Source: Saccoglossus kowalevskii (taxonomy: Eukaryota > Hemichordata > Enteropneusta > Harrimaniidae). From it: a stretch of 17,919 nucleotides of DNA. The notes below the pieces were generated by a model. That model worked only from the letters and a program-made list of their open reading frames with translations. It was not told where the DNA came from and ran no database searches. The position numbers and the translations under genes were made by a program. The DNA is taken from assembly GCF_000003605.2 (NCBI RefSeq), contig NW_003155243.1:45078-62996 (forward strand). The letters are read 5' to 3'. Shown here piece by piece: positions 1 to 9,034 of the stretch. Every line of letters begins with the position of its first letter. Positions within the stretch are counted from its first letter, which is position 1.

Positions 1-227
1 AAATTATTATATTACCGTTAGCGTACACATAGATCTGGTTAGCACATTACACAGGTGCAGCCAACGAGCAAAAAATTGAAATAGTCCATTCTCTGGGACA
101 AAATTTATTTCATGGGCCTTTTGAAGTATGATAATTAATATAAAGGAAAGAAAGGAAATTAAAAGCTGTTCATAAGCTACCCTCCATCTGAAAAAAAATT
201 GTTTTTCCCTCCTGCTGACCAAATTCA

Positions 228-480
228 TCTTTACCCCCCCCTCATTTAGCAGACGTTATTCCCCCCCCCCAATGCGTTTTTTATTATACCCTGCCTTAAA
301 GGCTGTTTTGCCCACCCTGCGATATTTTTTTATGCAAATACCCTACCCACTAAAAAAAGTTTCCCTGTCCTTGCATTTTTTTTTAGAAATCTGCCCTGCC
401 CACTGGGGGGTACTGATATTTCCCGCCCCCTACAAAAAATTTAAAAAAATCCCCTGCCCTCAACAAAAATCCTTTGGAAC
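228..480. repeat. Degenerate C-rich / A-T-run minisatellite-like tract
   Basis: Blocks of CCCTGCCC-like sequence recur about every 22-30 bp (near 291, 315, 341, 363, 393, 421, 451), separated by runs of T or A. There is strong strand bias: C but hardly any G. No coding sense seen. Confidence 0.5.
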
Positions 481-792
481 AGCTTTTCCGATGAACAGCT
501 CCATTAGCTGCACCTGATTGCATATGTAGCTGATGTAGTATGTACATATATCTAATTAACATATCGTGACATCAATTGGGGAGTAGTAGGCATACACATA
601 TACGTTGCTGGTACCATGGTCAAAGTAGCATGTATTTGATTAAAATACTGCGACATAAATTGATGATATCATCGATGACATAGGCATATATCTCATGAGT
701 GACCTACAATATCAGATTTAGTATACGAGTGTAGTTACATTTGAAAACTGCGCATGCGCAATAAAAAGTCGGAGTCACAGGCCGGGATTTTT

Positions 793-815
793 ATTATTGA
801 CTCAGAGTCAATAAT
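793..815. repeat. Perfect 23-bp palindrome containing an AP-1-type TGACTCA
   Basis: Arms ATTATTGACTC (793-803) and GAGTCAATAAT (805-815) around a single A. The centre contains TGACTCA at 798-804, the consensus AP-1/bZIP site. The match is sequence only. Confidence 0.6.
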
Positions 816-1071
816 GAGTTTCATTCACCACCACCACCGCGTTCTAACCAACATGACAATCTTGAACATGAAGTATAATAAAGAATAGTTATACAGTGTT
901 TTATTACACTGAACTGCCATGATATATAGGGTAAATCGGGTTGGTATATTGTAACACAAATCTGTGATGTCATGAGTCGGCATATATTTTGGTATCATGA
1001 CATTAATTTGTGATATCAAGGCTAAAGGTAAGCATACTAACGTTCAGTATACTGTAAAATGTTTTTCGTAG

Positions 1072-1200
1072 GGTGATTTGGTCTACGTGAACTATGCCCG
1101 TGTAGAAGACTTTGACGAATTGGAAGAATATTACCCGGATTTAAATCTCACTGGGAAGATATTTATTGCTAGATATGGGAAGATTTTTCGAGGGAATAAA
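1072..1200 (+). CDS. NAALAD2-like: Copy 1 exon: protease-associated region, [10 protein letters not shown]
   Basis: Acceptor TAG ends at 1071 and the donor GT is at 1201. The exon is 43 codons, phase 0 at both ends. It reads [10 protein letters not shown] through an NLTG glycosylation sequon to [11 protein letters not shown]. The Arg of ARYGK corresponds to human GCPII Arg210, which binds the substrate alpha-carboxylate. Same length as the copy 2 exon at 12663-12791; 33 of 43 residues match by eye. Confidence 0.92.
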
Positions 1201-4200
1201 GTACGTTTTTGATTGAATTACATCGGTTTTATTTGCATAGAGGATTCGTATATATGGTCGTCTTCACACAATTCCCAATTGGAAGATTGTAATTTTCACC
1301 GTGCATATTGTATTGATTGTGACTCATTATAGTAATGCAATTGAGATAACAAATATATTAAACTTATTGCAGGCACTGCACTCAGAGCAGCGTGGAGCTA
1401 TTGGCCTCATTATATATTCTGATCCGGCCGATTATGCCTCTGATGACGCAACAGATGTATACCCCGATGCATGGTGGTTGCCAGGCACCGGTGCTCAGCG
1501 TGGCAACTTACACGTCAGTGACCATAAAGGTGACCCATTGACACCAGGATATCCAGCGAAAGGTCAGATTTCGAATGAAATAATAATAGTAATATCTATA
1601 CAATTATTCTAATATTTAGAACTATTCTAACGCATAACATACAACCACTTTCTAATAGCTTGGGGAATATTAGTCACGGTTACGTATATGCGTACATAAG
1701 ATACAGGATCGGTAGACCAGAGTTCAAATCATACCTTGGGTTGAACATTAAAAAAGGTTGACCCCTGCCCTGGGTGAGTGTGCGACGGACTCAGTGGGAA
1801 AGCTGAATCCACTGGTCGAGATTCGTTCACAAACTAATGCGAATTTGGGGAACCTTCATTACGATCCCTAGATACATATATTTGTATTCGACCAGACCTG
1901 GTCGACGAAATAAAGTGACATAATGGCGTTATGGTAGGGAGAATGTCGAGCAGCCCTGTCACGTAGTCCCAAATATGTTTTCTGTGACAAATGCACCATA
2001 CGTCAACACTGCCATTAGCACATACAAAGTCAGAAAAGACAATAGTGATATGCAATGTCTGGATATGTCGCCTGGCACACAAGTATTTATAAAAAATTAT
2101 ATATCTTACGTTGCAAAATGTTATTATGGCTGTGTGTTTTTTCAGATTATGCCTATCGCAGTCAAGTTGAAGACGCACCATTACCAAATATACCAGTCCA
2201 CCCCATTGGTTATGACGATGCTAAAATGTTCCTTCGGTAAGTCAGTAAAAGTAAGTCGTACCACATTGTACTTGTGCATACAATGTATATATGGGAGCAG
2301 TTGTGTAATAATGAGATGGCAAATGACTGGATTTAAACCCATGGATGACTAGTACTCAACTAATGGTATTTTGAAATGAGGACGCCTATATATATGTCAT
2401 GATTTATATTTCCATGTATTTAGTTGAGACCGCTTTTAGCAGTTATAGCGACTTTCACTGATGACCCTGGATAATCCACACCTGCTCACAATTTGTCATG
2501 ATCAGGTTCATTTGCATGTTAGTGAGATAAGTAAGGAGACAACTTGCGGGTATAATTGTCGACTATGGAAGTTGTTTAAGTCAACGTGGCGCCTATAAGT
2601 ATGAGAGTTATGTCCCGACATAGGGGCAATTAATCAGACATTATGGCGTGTTAAATACTTTGTGTGATTAGCTATATGTGTGGAGACCACGCCACGAGCT
2701 CTTAAACTTCCATGTAAGGTGCTATAGTTTTGAAAGGAAATTAAAGGAATCTCGCACAGTTACAACGTGGACTGAGATGAAATGTGACACAATTCGATTC
2801 TTTGTGTGATAATGCCTTTATTGAAATCATATCCTGTTCATGATCTGGATTTTTAAAATACAATAAAGTTTCAAATACACACAGAATGGCAAGACGAAAA
2901 ATACAAATGAAGACATAATGAAAACATAATAAAATAAAAACGGAGAACAAGGAATGGTTAGTGAGTTATATCAATTATAAAAATAAAGAAAGCAGCTGGT
3001 ATTTTTTGTTTATGGGTGTCATTTCTTAAATTGAAGCACTCAAATATATATTTTGTCAAATGAATTAGTGATTGTTTATCTTTTGTTTTTAGAATGTCTA
3101 CAGTGTTTTCAATATCAGATTTGTCAATTGTTCATAATGACCTTTGTGGTATGGAGGAACTTGTTTCTTAAATCAGCATAGCGAGAACATTTTAATAGAA
3201 AATGGCTATTTGTTTTTCCTGACAGTAGTGGCATTTTCTCTCTTCTAACTTTTGGTTGATGTATCTTTCTGCCTCCATCTGCAATGTGTGTGCACTGATC
3301 CTTAGCTTAGTTAGAGCAGATCTGTGCGATGGGTTTTTAACATTTTCCAGATATTTTTCAAAATCGAAATTATGTTTTATCATTCTATAAGTTCTTAATT
3401 TATTTTTGCAATTTTTACCTTTGTTATCATTATATAGTGTCTCTTTAAAATGATTTTTGAACATTGATTTTAGATTGCTCTCAAGGGATGTAATAATTGT
3501 CTGTTTTTATCCGCTGTCACAGTATCCAACATATGGACCATGTTTGTAATATTGAATATGTTTTTAGCGTGGGACACCCACTTTTTTACCCCCTTTGAGT
3601 CCATATCTTTACCTAGTCTGAAGCCTCATAGATTAAAGTGTTACATGGTTTGTCAGAATTCTGAGCCATATTTTATTGTCTGTACATGCTTGAGAAGGCA
3701 AGAGGATATCTTCCTAATTCCAGAAGGCAAGCTATATTTGATGCTTTGCAGTTAACTTTTAACAGAAATTTGCAAAATATACTGTGTAATTTTTCCACAG
3801 GTAAATTAAAGTTGAACAGATTTTTTATATTAATATTTTCATTTGACCATATTTCACAGCAGTACATCAACACTAGTTTAATTACAGAGTCAAACATTTT
3901 GAAATATATTTTAATTGGGATGTTTGTTTCGGAAAATAATTGTTGCTTTAACTTGAAACATGCTTTCATAGCTCTCTGTGTGTCTTTGTTCAGTGAAAAG
4001 GTGACAAATTCCCCGATCACTGGTACCTGACTTGAAGGTTTAATAACACGATAATTAAGCCATCATATATACCTTACCATTCGACGTTACGTTTACAATT
4101 GCAATCAAAGCAAGACAATTTCATTTTAAATAACTTATTTAAATTTTTGTTATATTATATTTGTACAATAACAATATCTGATCTTTGTGCATTTACTCTT

Positions 4201-7200
4201 TGCAAATTTCCAAAAGCTTTGCTTATTTTGATGAATTGTTTTGGAATAATGCGTACACCAAAACACTTGTACTATAAGCAAATTTCAACATGATTTTTAT
4301 TTCCCTCTGCAGTGAACTTTCAGGAGACATAGTTCCCAGCGGCTGGGCTGGTGACCTTGGTGTCACCTATAGAATTGGCCCCGGATTCAACAATGCAAAC
4401 AGGTAAGGTAAACGTAAACACGATAGAACACGTTCTAATCAAAATATATAAATCATACATCAGTTACACTCACGTTATGTCGAGTAGTTATTGTTTGTGT
4501 TTTACATCTGTGATTTGTCTTTACTTTAGAAAAGTAAATATGGACATTCATACAAGAAACGAACAGCGAATGACTCATAACGTTATTGGTTTTATAGAGG
4601 GCGCTGTTGAACCTGGTAATTAGTAAATAATCAATGTCAGATTTCAATGAACTCGATGACATTTTGCGGCGCATGCCTTCTATCGGTGGCTTTAATGCAA
4701 ACTCGTTATTTAACCATCGAAGGAGTGCGCTACGACAATTATCAGGCTACGTCACTTGGATGTTTCACCCCCTTCAACTGGTCCATTCTCCTACTTTCTC
4801 CATTCTTCTTACTCCCATGTTACTATTGTTACTATGTAAGTCGTTGTGATCATAGCCACGTTTTCTTTTCACACAGATCGCTACATAATCCTTGGTAATC
4901 ACCGTGATGCCTGGGTATTTGGTGGGGTCGATCCGTCGAGTGGCACTGCTGGCATGATGGAGCTTACTAGAGCCTTTGGAAAACTCTTAAAAGAAGGTTA
5001 GCTGTTACGTCACAGTTGTCTTTGACATAGCAACAAAACGAAGTACATGTACATGTATTTAAGTTTTTCTCTATGGTTGCTATGTATTGTGAGCAACTTG
5101 ACAAATATTGCATGTTTTTGATATGTTTACTGTATTTCTTAGGTTGGAGACCACGTCGGTCTTTGGTATTTGGAAGCTGGGGAGCGGAGGAGTACGGACT
5201 AATCGGGTCTACCGAGTGGGTTGAAGTAAGGTTCAATTCGACTCCAGATATGGCTGTTTTACTTTATAGCCCATTTCTTTTCAATCTCACATGTTAATCT
5301 ATACTTAAGTAAATTCTCATAAAAGTAGCGCTCACGCACAGCTTCCTAGCCCGTGCGAATTGTGCATGAACTCTCAACTCGGGCTAATCGCCCAAAACAC
5401 CATTGTATTCATTGTTCATTTCGAAGATTTACTATTATATACATTGTACATAACTTTTGGCTTGCCTGTTTTGGTATGCCATTTCTTACATGTAAATCAA
5501 CACGAACACATCTAGAGATATTGTTCTCAGAAAAAATAACTGATAATAAGACTTCTTTTTATTCCTACAATTTGCACTTTCTAGATTTGCTTTGGTATTG
5601 TTTTACAATCGTAGAACTAACATGTATACCTTTCTAGGTACTGAAGATTGTTGTATATTCTTAACAGGTATAGGCGTTACTTAGCCCGTGCTAACAACTG
5701 TTTCCTCCCGCGCGTGAACGCATTGGGTCTATCTGATATGCACAAATATGAGATTACCTTTAGTCTTAGTTCGTACTTCGTGAACACGTAACTACTAAAG
5801 TGGTAAAATATTGTGTAAGTGTATAAATATCGAAAGCTGGGTTACCGCGAAATTTCAGTTTCGGCGCGGTTTCTCATAATCTATCGAGACGAATATCTGA
5901 ATTTAATTCCAATTTTGACCTTAACGCTGATTGGTGGAATATTAATGAGCCTCTCAATCATTGCATCACCACGGGCTAAACCCCAGACCCGTGACAATCA
6001 TCACCAGTGTCGCAAGGTCGATAACAGTTCGGAGGTAACTCGGCTTTCGCCATTTATACAAATGTCGGCTAAATCATAAATCACGTCATACTTCTAATGT
6101 TCACCATCAGCTTCTTAGCGTGTGTAGCTTGTTAATTTAAGACATCATATTGAACTTCATCGCCAACTTAAATTAACCGTTGCCATTTGTAATAAACACA
6201 AATTAAAGCGGGCTTTACAAACGTTGGTTGTATTATGAGTTTTGAACCCAGTGTGCATGACAGTTCGACTGTTACTGCTGCCTTACTTTTACATCACACC
6301 ATGTATATCATTGTACATTTCGTAGGAATTCGTCCAAAATCTCGCTGCAAGAACTGTGGCCTATCTGAACGTTGATATTGCTACAAGTGGAGATTTTACA
6401 TTCGTTGCCAAGTCTACACCTCTATTATATGAAGCTATTTACAGTGCAACAAAAAAGGTAAAATTCAACAGCTGTCATGTTGGATATAAAAAACTAACAA
6501 TTTATAATCGTGCTAGCCGTGTCATAAGTTGGCTGTTCGACATAAGACACTCATATATGTCAAATATTTCTTCTCGAATGTCGTTAATGTTTTGGTATAA
6601 TTTAATATGTATGTGTTCGTTAGGTGACGTCACCGGAAGACAGTAGTAAGAGCGTCTATGATGTTTGGTTAGAGAGATATCCTCCTGATTCTGGCGATTT
6701 ACCTCCGTAAGTATTTTAACCAAATACTGTAAATAAATGGTGTTTTTTGAGCAAATTTCCATTTGATATTTAAGTAATGTGATCTACAGCCGAACGATTT
6801 AAGTGTCCGCACATGTTTGTATGCTATTGAAATATACATGGCATTTTTATTTATTTATAAAATTTTACTGATCGGCGCTGGTGTGGTATATCGTCGATTA
6901 AAGTGTTCATTATTCTTTATATATTACAGGGGTAAGTATATCGTTAAAATTCATTACCTATCATATATTACATTATATCGTCGGTCGCTCATCAAAGTTT
7001 GGTACTTTTATCAAAAATTAACCACTCATAGTAAATTCACAAAACAATATAATAATATGTGGTTCATTACATCTAATAACGTGTTTTATTATATGACTAC
7101 AGCATTTCATCTCTAGGATCAGGCAGTGACTTCGCACCTTTCACTTACCGTATCGGAGTACCTGCAGCTGATCTGCGTTATAGACATAATCCGGTAAGTA

Positions 7201-8674
7201 CGCTAATCGTTATACACAGGTGTGTTGTATTTAAGTTAGAAGCCCCTCCCCCCCCCCCCCCATTCGTCGTGTTGCGGCGTGTGCAACACAGGTCAAATGC
7301 AACGTAACTGTAACATTGCATCGTTTGATTGTTCACACTCTGGCGCTGGAACGTTAACATTAAAGATGTGACATGTTTATGCCAACGATTTCTGGTATTG
7401 TATGTTGTGCAATTCATAGTCGGTTTGTACATGTCTACTACAGCAAGCGTTGATCTAAATGACATTGATCCATTCTAGGGCCTGGGTATTTCATCGTATC
7501 CAGTATATCACTCAGTTTATGAAACGTATTATTTGGTGGAAGCTTTCATAGACCCGGAGTTTAATCGAAACTTAGCTGTGACCTCAGTGTGGGGCGAGCT
7601 CGCACGCGATCTGGCTGACTCCATAATAATACCATTTAACTGCAAAGATTACGCTGAACAGATACAGTTGGCTGTGGAGGATCTGAAAAGCAAATTTGAG
7701 AGTGAAATGAGAAACGAGGGGATTCATTTCGGTAAGTCTGAAAACAACCACCATTATTTGGTTCACGCCCTCAACGGTAAACTAGCATATATAAATCATT
7801 CGTATTTCAAAGATATTTACAAGTTATATTAAAAAATCAAATTGCTTTTTAATAGATGCCGTTGATTCTGCTGCTGCCAATTTCACCAGTGCCGCAACCT
7901 CATTCCACCAGCGTATTGCCAGCATGGAGTTAAACGAGTAAGACAGTTCTGTTACAATGCATGTACCCCATGACCAATAATCGTTGCGTTATTAGTTATT
8001 AAACAAATTGTTACCGAATTGCCAAATTTTCTGTTCTCGTAACCCAAAGATGAACTGGATTACACGCTATGTTCTTGTTTTTCTGTTCTTCAGTGCTATG
8101 AAAATTCGCAGAATTAATGATCAGTTGATGAGTGTGGAGCGTGCGTTTATAGACCCATTGGGACTTCCTAGTAGAAGATTCCTTAGGTAAGACTTACAAG
8201 AAAATGACAAACATACCCGAATACTAAGAATGCATCCAGTAAAAGTAAAAGTCAAAGATTTTAATTAATCGGAAAGGATCTCTAAAGGAAGAATCTACAT
8301 AAAGAACTTGATAGGCGGGCTATACTATGTAAGCAATGCAACTTTCATGTATATTTGTATACTCCTAAACCGTCAAATGTTTCCGCTGATTTTTTTTTTT
8401 CATTTTTACACATTTAAAATAAATGTGTTGCTGGTTCAGGTGAATGTACATCCATAATATTATGTACTGATTTATGATTTTGTTCTCCAGGCACGTGCTT
8501 TTTGCTCCTAGTGTTACAAACTACTACGCTGGCTCAGCTTTTCCCGGTATTCAAGACGCTATGTACAAAATTAACGAGAATCTGGACCAATGGGATACCG
8601 TTAAACAACAAATGGCCGTTATTGCATTCTGCATACAATCTGCCGCATCCACCATGATGGATGTGGTTTTATGA
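1072..8674 (+). CDS. NAALAD2-like: Glutamate carboxypeptidase II-like M28B metallopeptidase, copy 1 (5'-truncated by window edge; 14 exons)
   Basis: Joined exons 1072-1200, 1373-1562, 2146-2236, 4313-4402, 4530-4615, 4877-4996, 5143-5225, 6326-6457, 6624-6706, 7103-7193, 7479-7731, 7856-7937, 8094-8186 and 8491-8674 give one open frame of 568 residues ending in TGA. All introns are GT..AG with compatible phases (0,1,2,2,1,1,0,0,2,0,1,2,2). Order of parts: end of the protease-associated region ([21 protein letters not shown]), SDPADY and DPLTPGYP, M28 catalytic domain, then the helical TfR-like dimerisation domain ([11 protein letters not shown]). Family zinc ligands seen by fragment numbering: His204 and Asp214 in [13 protein letters not shown], Glu252 in WGAEEYG with catalytic Glu251, Asp280 in YLNVD, His376 in YPVYHSVYE. 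Calcium-site Thr/Tyr (DPLTPGY) and both Glu of STEWVE are present. Known family role: membrane zinc exopeptidase removing C-terminal acidic residues from peptides such as NAAG or folyl-polyglutamate; exact substrate here is inferred only. The upstream signal-anchor exons lie outside the window. Confidence 0.93.
1373..1562 (+). CDS. NAALAD2-like: Copy 1 exon: SDPADY / AQRGN / DPLTPGYP segment
   Basis: Acceptor CAG ends at 1372; donor at 1563. Phase 0 in, phase 1 out (190 nt). The product contains [19 protein letters not shown] and GDPLTPGYP. The Asn of QRGN aligns with GCPII Asn257 (glutamate pocket) and the Thr and Tyr of DPLTPGY with calcium ligands Thr269 and Tyr272. It is one codon shorter than the copy 2 equivalent. 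Confidence 0.92.
1563..2145 (+). other. Copy 1 intron with SINE-like segment
   Basis: 583-nt phase-1 intron. Besides the SINE-like head it has a short inverted repeat TCGACCAG/CTGGTCGA with a 2-nt spacer at 1888-1905. No coding signal. Confidence 0.75.
1661..1830 (+). mobile_element. Possible tRNA-derived SINE
   Basis: A tRNA-like head is visible: an A-box-like TTAGTCACGGTTACG at 1670-1684 and a B-box-like GAGTTCAAATC near 1720-1730, about 40 bases apart. A tail unlike the host intron follows. Ends, target duplication and tail repeat were not found, so this is a tentative call. Confidence 0.35.
2146..2236 (+). CDS. NAALAD2-like: Copy 1 exon: [12 protein letters not shown] segment
   Basis: Acceptor TTTTTTCAG ends at 2145; donor GTAAGT at 2237. 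Phase 1 in, phase 2 out (91 nt). It encodes the family segment [19 protein letters not shown], which resembles the IPVHPIGY stretch of GCPII. Confidence 0.92.
2565..2713. repeat. Imperfect long inverted repeat
   Basis: The left arm 2565-2593 begins ATGGAAGTTGTTTAAG and continues to CGTGGCGCC. It is matched, with small gaps, by the reverse complement of 2687-2713 (ATGGAAGTTTAAGAGC to CGTGGCG). The loop is about 93 nt. It sits just beyond the 3' end of the antisense LINE, so it may be a separate foldback/MITE relic. Confidence 0.5.
2960..4030 (-). mobile_element. Degenerate non-LTR retrotransposon (LINE), C-terminal part of the RT ORF
   Basis: Minus-strand translation gives scattered pieces of a LINE ORF2 tail in correct order. 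From 4020 down: [52 protein letters not shown] and LLELGRYPL. Near 3600-3500 in another frame: [15 protein letters not shown]. From 3464 down: [40 protein letters not shown] and EERKCHYC. A last piece near 3120-3010 is [17 protein letters not shown]. Several frameshifts and stops make it non-functional. The IEKLH-FCK-LGRYPL and RTYR-KLRIS-H motifs are typical of CR1/L2-related LINE ORF ends. The 5' part of the element is absent; the exact clade is uncertain. It sits antisense in the 2.08-kb intron of copy 1. Confidence 0.75.
4313..4402 (+). CDS. NAALAD2-like: Copy 1 exon: [16 protein letters not shown] segment
   Basis: Acceptor CTCTGCAG ends at 4312; donor GTAAGG at 4403. Phase 2 in and out (90 nt). 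It encodes [19 protein letters not shown], the counterpart of the GCPII WRGSL..YNVGPGF region. It follows the largest intron of copy 1 (2.08 kb), which holds the LINE relic. Confidence 0.92.
4530..4615 (+). CDS. NAALAD2-like: Copy 1 exon: [13 protein letters not shown] segment
   Basis: Acceptor TTTAG ends at 4529; donor at 4616. Phase 2 in, phase 1 out (86 nt). It encodes [20 protein letters not shown] and then FIEGAVEPG, the strand leading into the catalytic core (NVIGTLRGAVEPD in GCPII). Confidence 0.92.
4877..4996 (+). CDS. NAALAD2-like: Copy 1 exon: first two zinc ligands
   Basis: Acceptor ACACAG ends at 4876; donor at 4997. Phase 1 in and out (120 nt). [20 protein letters not shown] carries the zinc-1 histidine and the bridging aspartate (GCPII His377 and Asp387). 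Confidence 0.94.
5143..5225 (+). CDS. NAALAD2-like: Copy 1 exon: catalytic Glu-Glu motif
   Basis: Acceptor TTCTTAG ends at 5142; donor GTAAGG at 5226. Phase 1 in, phase 0 out (83 nt). [19 protein letters not shown] then LIGSTEWVE: the EE pair is the catalytic base plus a zinc ligand (GCPII Glu424/Glu425), and the two later Glu are the calcium ligands. Confidence 0.94.
5226..6325 (+). other. Copy 1 intron (1.1 kb)
   Basis: Phase-0 intron between the Glu-Glu exon and the Asp-ligand exon. It contains the TAGCCCGTG repeats and a G+C-richer middle. No exon-like coding homology seen. Confidence 0.75.
5681..5979. repeat. Candidate inverted-repeat element (TTAGCCCGTG ends)
   Basis: TTAGCCCGTG at 5681-5690 is the exact reverse complement of CACGGGCTAA at 5970-5979, enclosing about 280 nt of noncoding sequence. 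A further copy, TAGCCCGTGC, lies at 5347-5356 with CGGGCTAA at 5380-5387. No target duplication was recognised. Confidence 0.35.
6326..6457 (+). CDS. NAALAD2-like: Copy 1 exon: zinc-ligand Asp, pocket Arg replaced
   Basis: Acceptor TTCGTAG ends at 6325; donor at 6458. Phase 0 both ends (132 nt). AYLNVD carries the zinc Asp (GCPII Asp453). Ten residues later, where GCPII has Arg463 of its S1 arginine patch, this copy has Val ([12 protein letters not shown]). Copy 2 keeps Arg here. Confidence 0.92.
6624..6706 (+). CDS. NAALAD2-like: Copy 1 exon: SVYDVWLER segment
   Basis: Acceptor TTCGTTAG ends at 6623; donor GTAAGT at 6707. Phase 0 in, phase 2 out (83 nt). It encodes [18 protein letters not shown], like KSLYESW of GCPII. 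Length and phases equal those of the copy 2 exon at 17702-17784. Confidence 0.9.
6707..7102 (+). other. Copy 1 intron with internal splice-site pair
   Basis: Phase-2 intron of 396 nt. TATTACAG at 6922-6929 is followed two bases later by GTAAGT at 6932-6937. Otherwise AT-rich and empty. Confidence 0.7.
7103..7193 (+). CDS. NAALAD2-like: Copy 1 exon: [10 protein letters not shown] segment
   Basis: Acceptor GACTACAG ends at 7102; donor GTAAGT at 7194. Phase 2 in, phase 0 out (91 nt). It encodes [18 protein letters not shown] then [12 protein letters not shown]. Relative to GCPII, Asn519 is Ser and Arg534 is Asp, while Arg536 is kept. A nearer CTCTAG at 7113-7118 could also serve as acceptor, but it would break the phase and lose the conserved ISSL. 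Confidence 0.85.
7248..7261. repeat. C14 homopolymer tract
   Basis: A run of 14 C in the copy 1 intron 55 nt after the donor at 7194. Similar C runs occur at 261-270 and 14730-14741. Confidence 0.9.
7479..7731 (+). CDS. NAALAD2-like: Copy 1 exon: last zinc ligand His and start of helical domain
   Basis: Acceptor ATTCTAG ends at 7478; donor GTAAGT at 7732. Phase 0 in, phase 1 out (253 nt, the largest internal exon). [11 protein letters not shown] carries the substrate Tyr and zinc His (GCPII Tyr552/His553). It is followed by the [20 protein letters not shown] segment that opens the dimerisation domain. Confidence 0.93.
7856..7937 (+). CDS. NAALAD2-like: Copy 1 exon: helical domain
   Basis: Acceptor TTTAATAG ends at 7855; donor at 7938. 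Phase 1 in, phase 2 out (82 nt). It encodes [20 protein letters not shown], matching in position the SAVKNFTEIASKF helix of GCPII, including an NFT sequon. Confidence 0.88.
8094..8186 (+). CDS. NAALAD2-like: Copy 1 exon: [11 protein letters not shown] segment
   Basis: Acceptor TTCTTCAG ends at 8093; donor GTAAGA at 8187. Phase 2 in and out (93 nt). It encodes [20 protein letters not shown], one of the most conserved C-terminal stretches of the family. Confidence 0.93.
8187..8490 (+). other. Last copy 1 intron
   Basis: 304-nt phase-2 intron with a T10 run near 8391. Nothing else seen. Confidence 0.75.
8491..8674 (+). CDS. NAALAD2-like: Copy 1 terminal exon
   Basis: Acceptor TTCTCCAG ends at 8490; TGA stop at 8672-8674. 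It encodes [20 protein letters not shown] and a C-terminal helix ending in MDVVL. Where GCPII has Lys699-Tyr700 (NKYAG), this copy has Tyr-Tyr (NYYAG), so the lysine that contacts the glutamate side chain is missing. Confidence 0.93.
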
Positions 8675-8904
8675 TTTGAGTTGAATTTTCACTCGATTAT
8701 TTTTACCCGATACACTGTTACCCGTTACCTTCATTCGTTAAATTGATTTTTCCATAATTCTAAAATTATCTTTATCATAGATTTCTATTAAGTATTAATT
8801 CAAAAATCTGCATAAACTATTGCATAGTCCATGTAATATACCATTTTGTATTCATCTATTCAATGTTTTGTAGTTAACCCCTCGTGTCTTAAGAGTGTTG
8901 AATT

Positions 8905-8910
8905 AATAAA
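8905..8910 (+). promoter_or_regulatory. Poly(A) signal AATAAA of copy 1
   Basis: A canonical AATAAA lies 231 nt after the copy 1 stop, the first one in the 3' flank. A second AATAAA at 9124-9129 could serve a longer transcript. Cleavage position is not visible. Confidence 0.55.
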
Positions 8911-8990
8911 TAACGTGCTATCCAAACTTGATTATTTCGAATCGGCCGTACTGTATGTGTAAAACTTGTTGCCCATGTTAGACTGGTTAG

Positions 8991-9034
8991 AATGACTGAC
9001 ACAATGACAATTAATGACTGACACAATGACAATT
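8991..9034. repeat. Exact 22-bp tandem duplication
   Basis: Two abutting identical 22-bp units (8991-9012, 9013-9034), each built from AATGACTGACACAATGACAA plus two T. It lies in the intergenic region, just beyond the expected 3' end of copy 1. Confidence 0.9.

Larger units (their letters stand above)
1..1071 (+). other. Upstream intron sequence of copy 1
   Basis: It ends in the acceptor of the 1072 exon. By comparison with copy 2, the preceding exon (ending like [11 protein letters not shown]) should lie further left; I find no trace of it here, so this intron exceeds 1071 nt. It holds the C-rich tract, the palindrome and degenerate TGACAT-AATT repeats (about 560-1015). Confidence 0.7.
2237..4312 (+). 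other. Largest copy 1 intron (2.08 kb)
   Basis: Phase-2 intron. The antisense LINE relic fills about half, with an inverted repeat at 2565-2713. The rest is AT-rich with nothing recognisable. Confidence 0.8.

Noticed and set aside
272-517. 81-codon open frame in the C-rich tract
   Set aside because: Low-complexity repeat translation (Pro/Phe/Lys rich) with no family features.
1834-2352. Overlapping open frames on both strands around the 2146-2236 exon
   Set aside because: They run through the true splice sites and add unrelated sequence. Only the exon-sized part matches the family.
5819-6079. 86-codon plus-strand frame in the 1.1-kb intron
   Set aside because: No homology recognised and no splice or phase support. 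The flanking exons already join in phase 0 to give conserved sequence.
7178-7465. Minus-strand 95-codon frame with a poly-Gly run
   Set aside because: The glycines come from the C14 tract. No protein signal.
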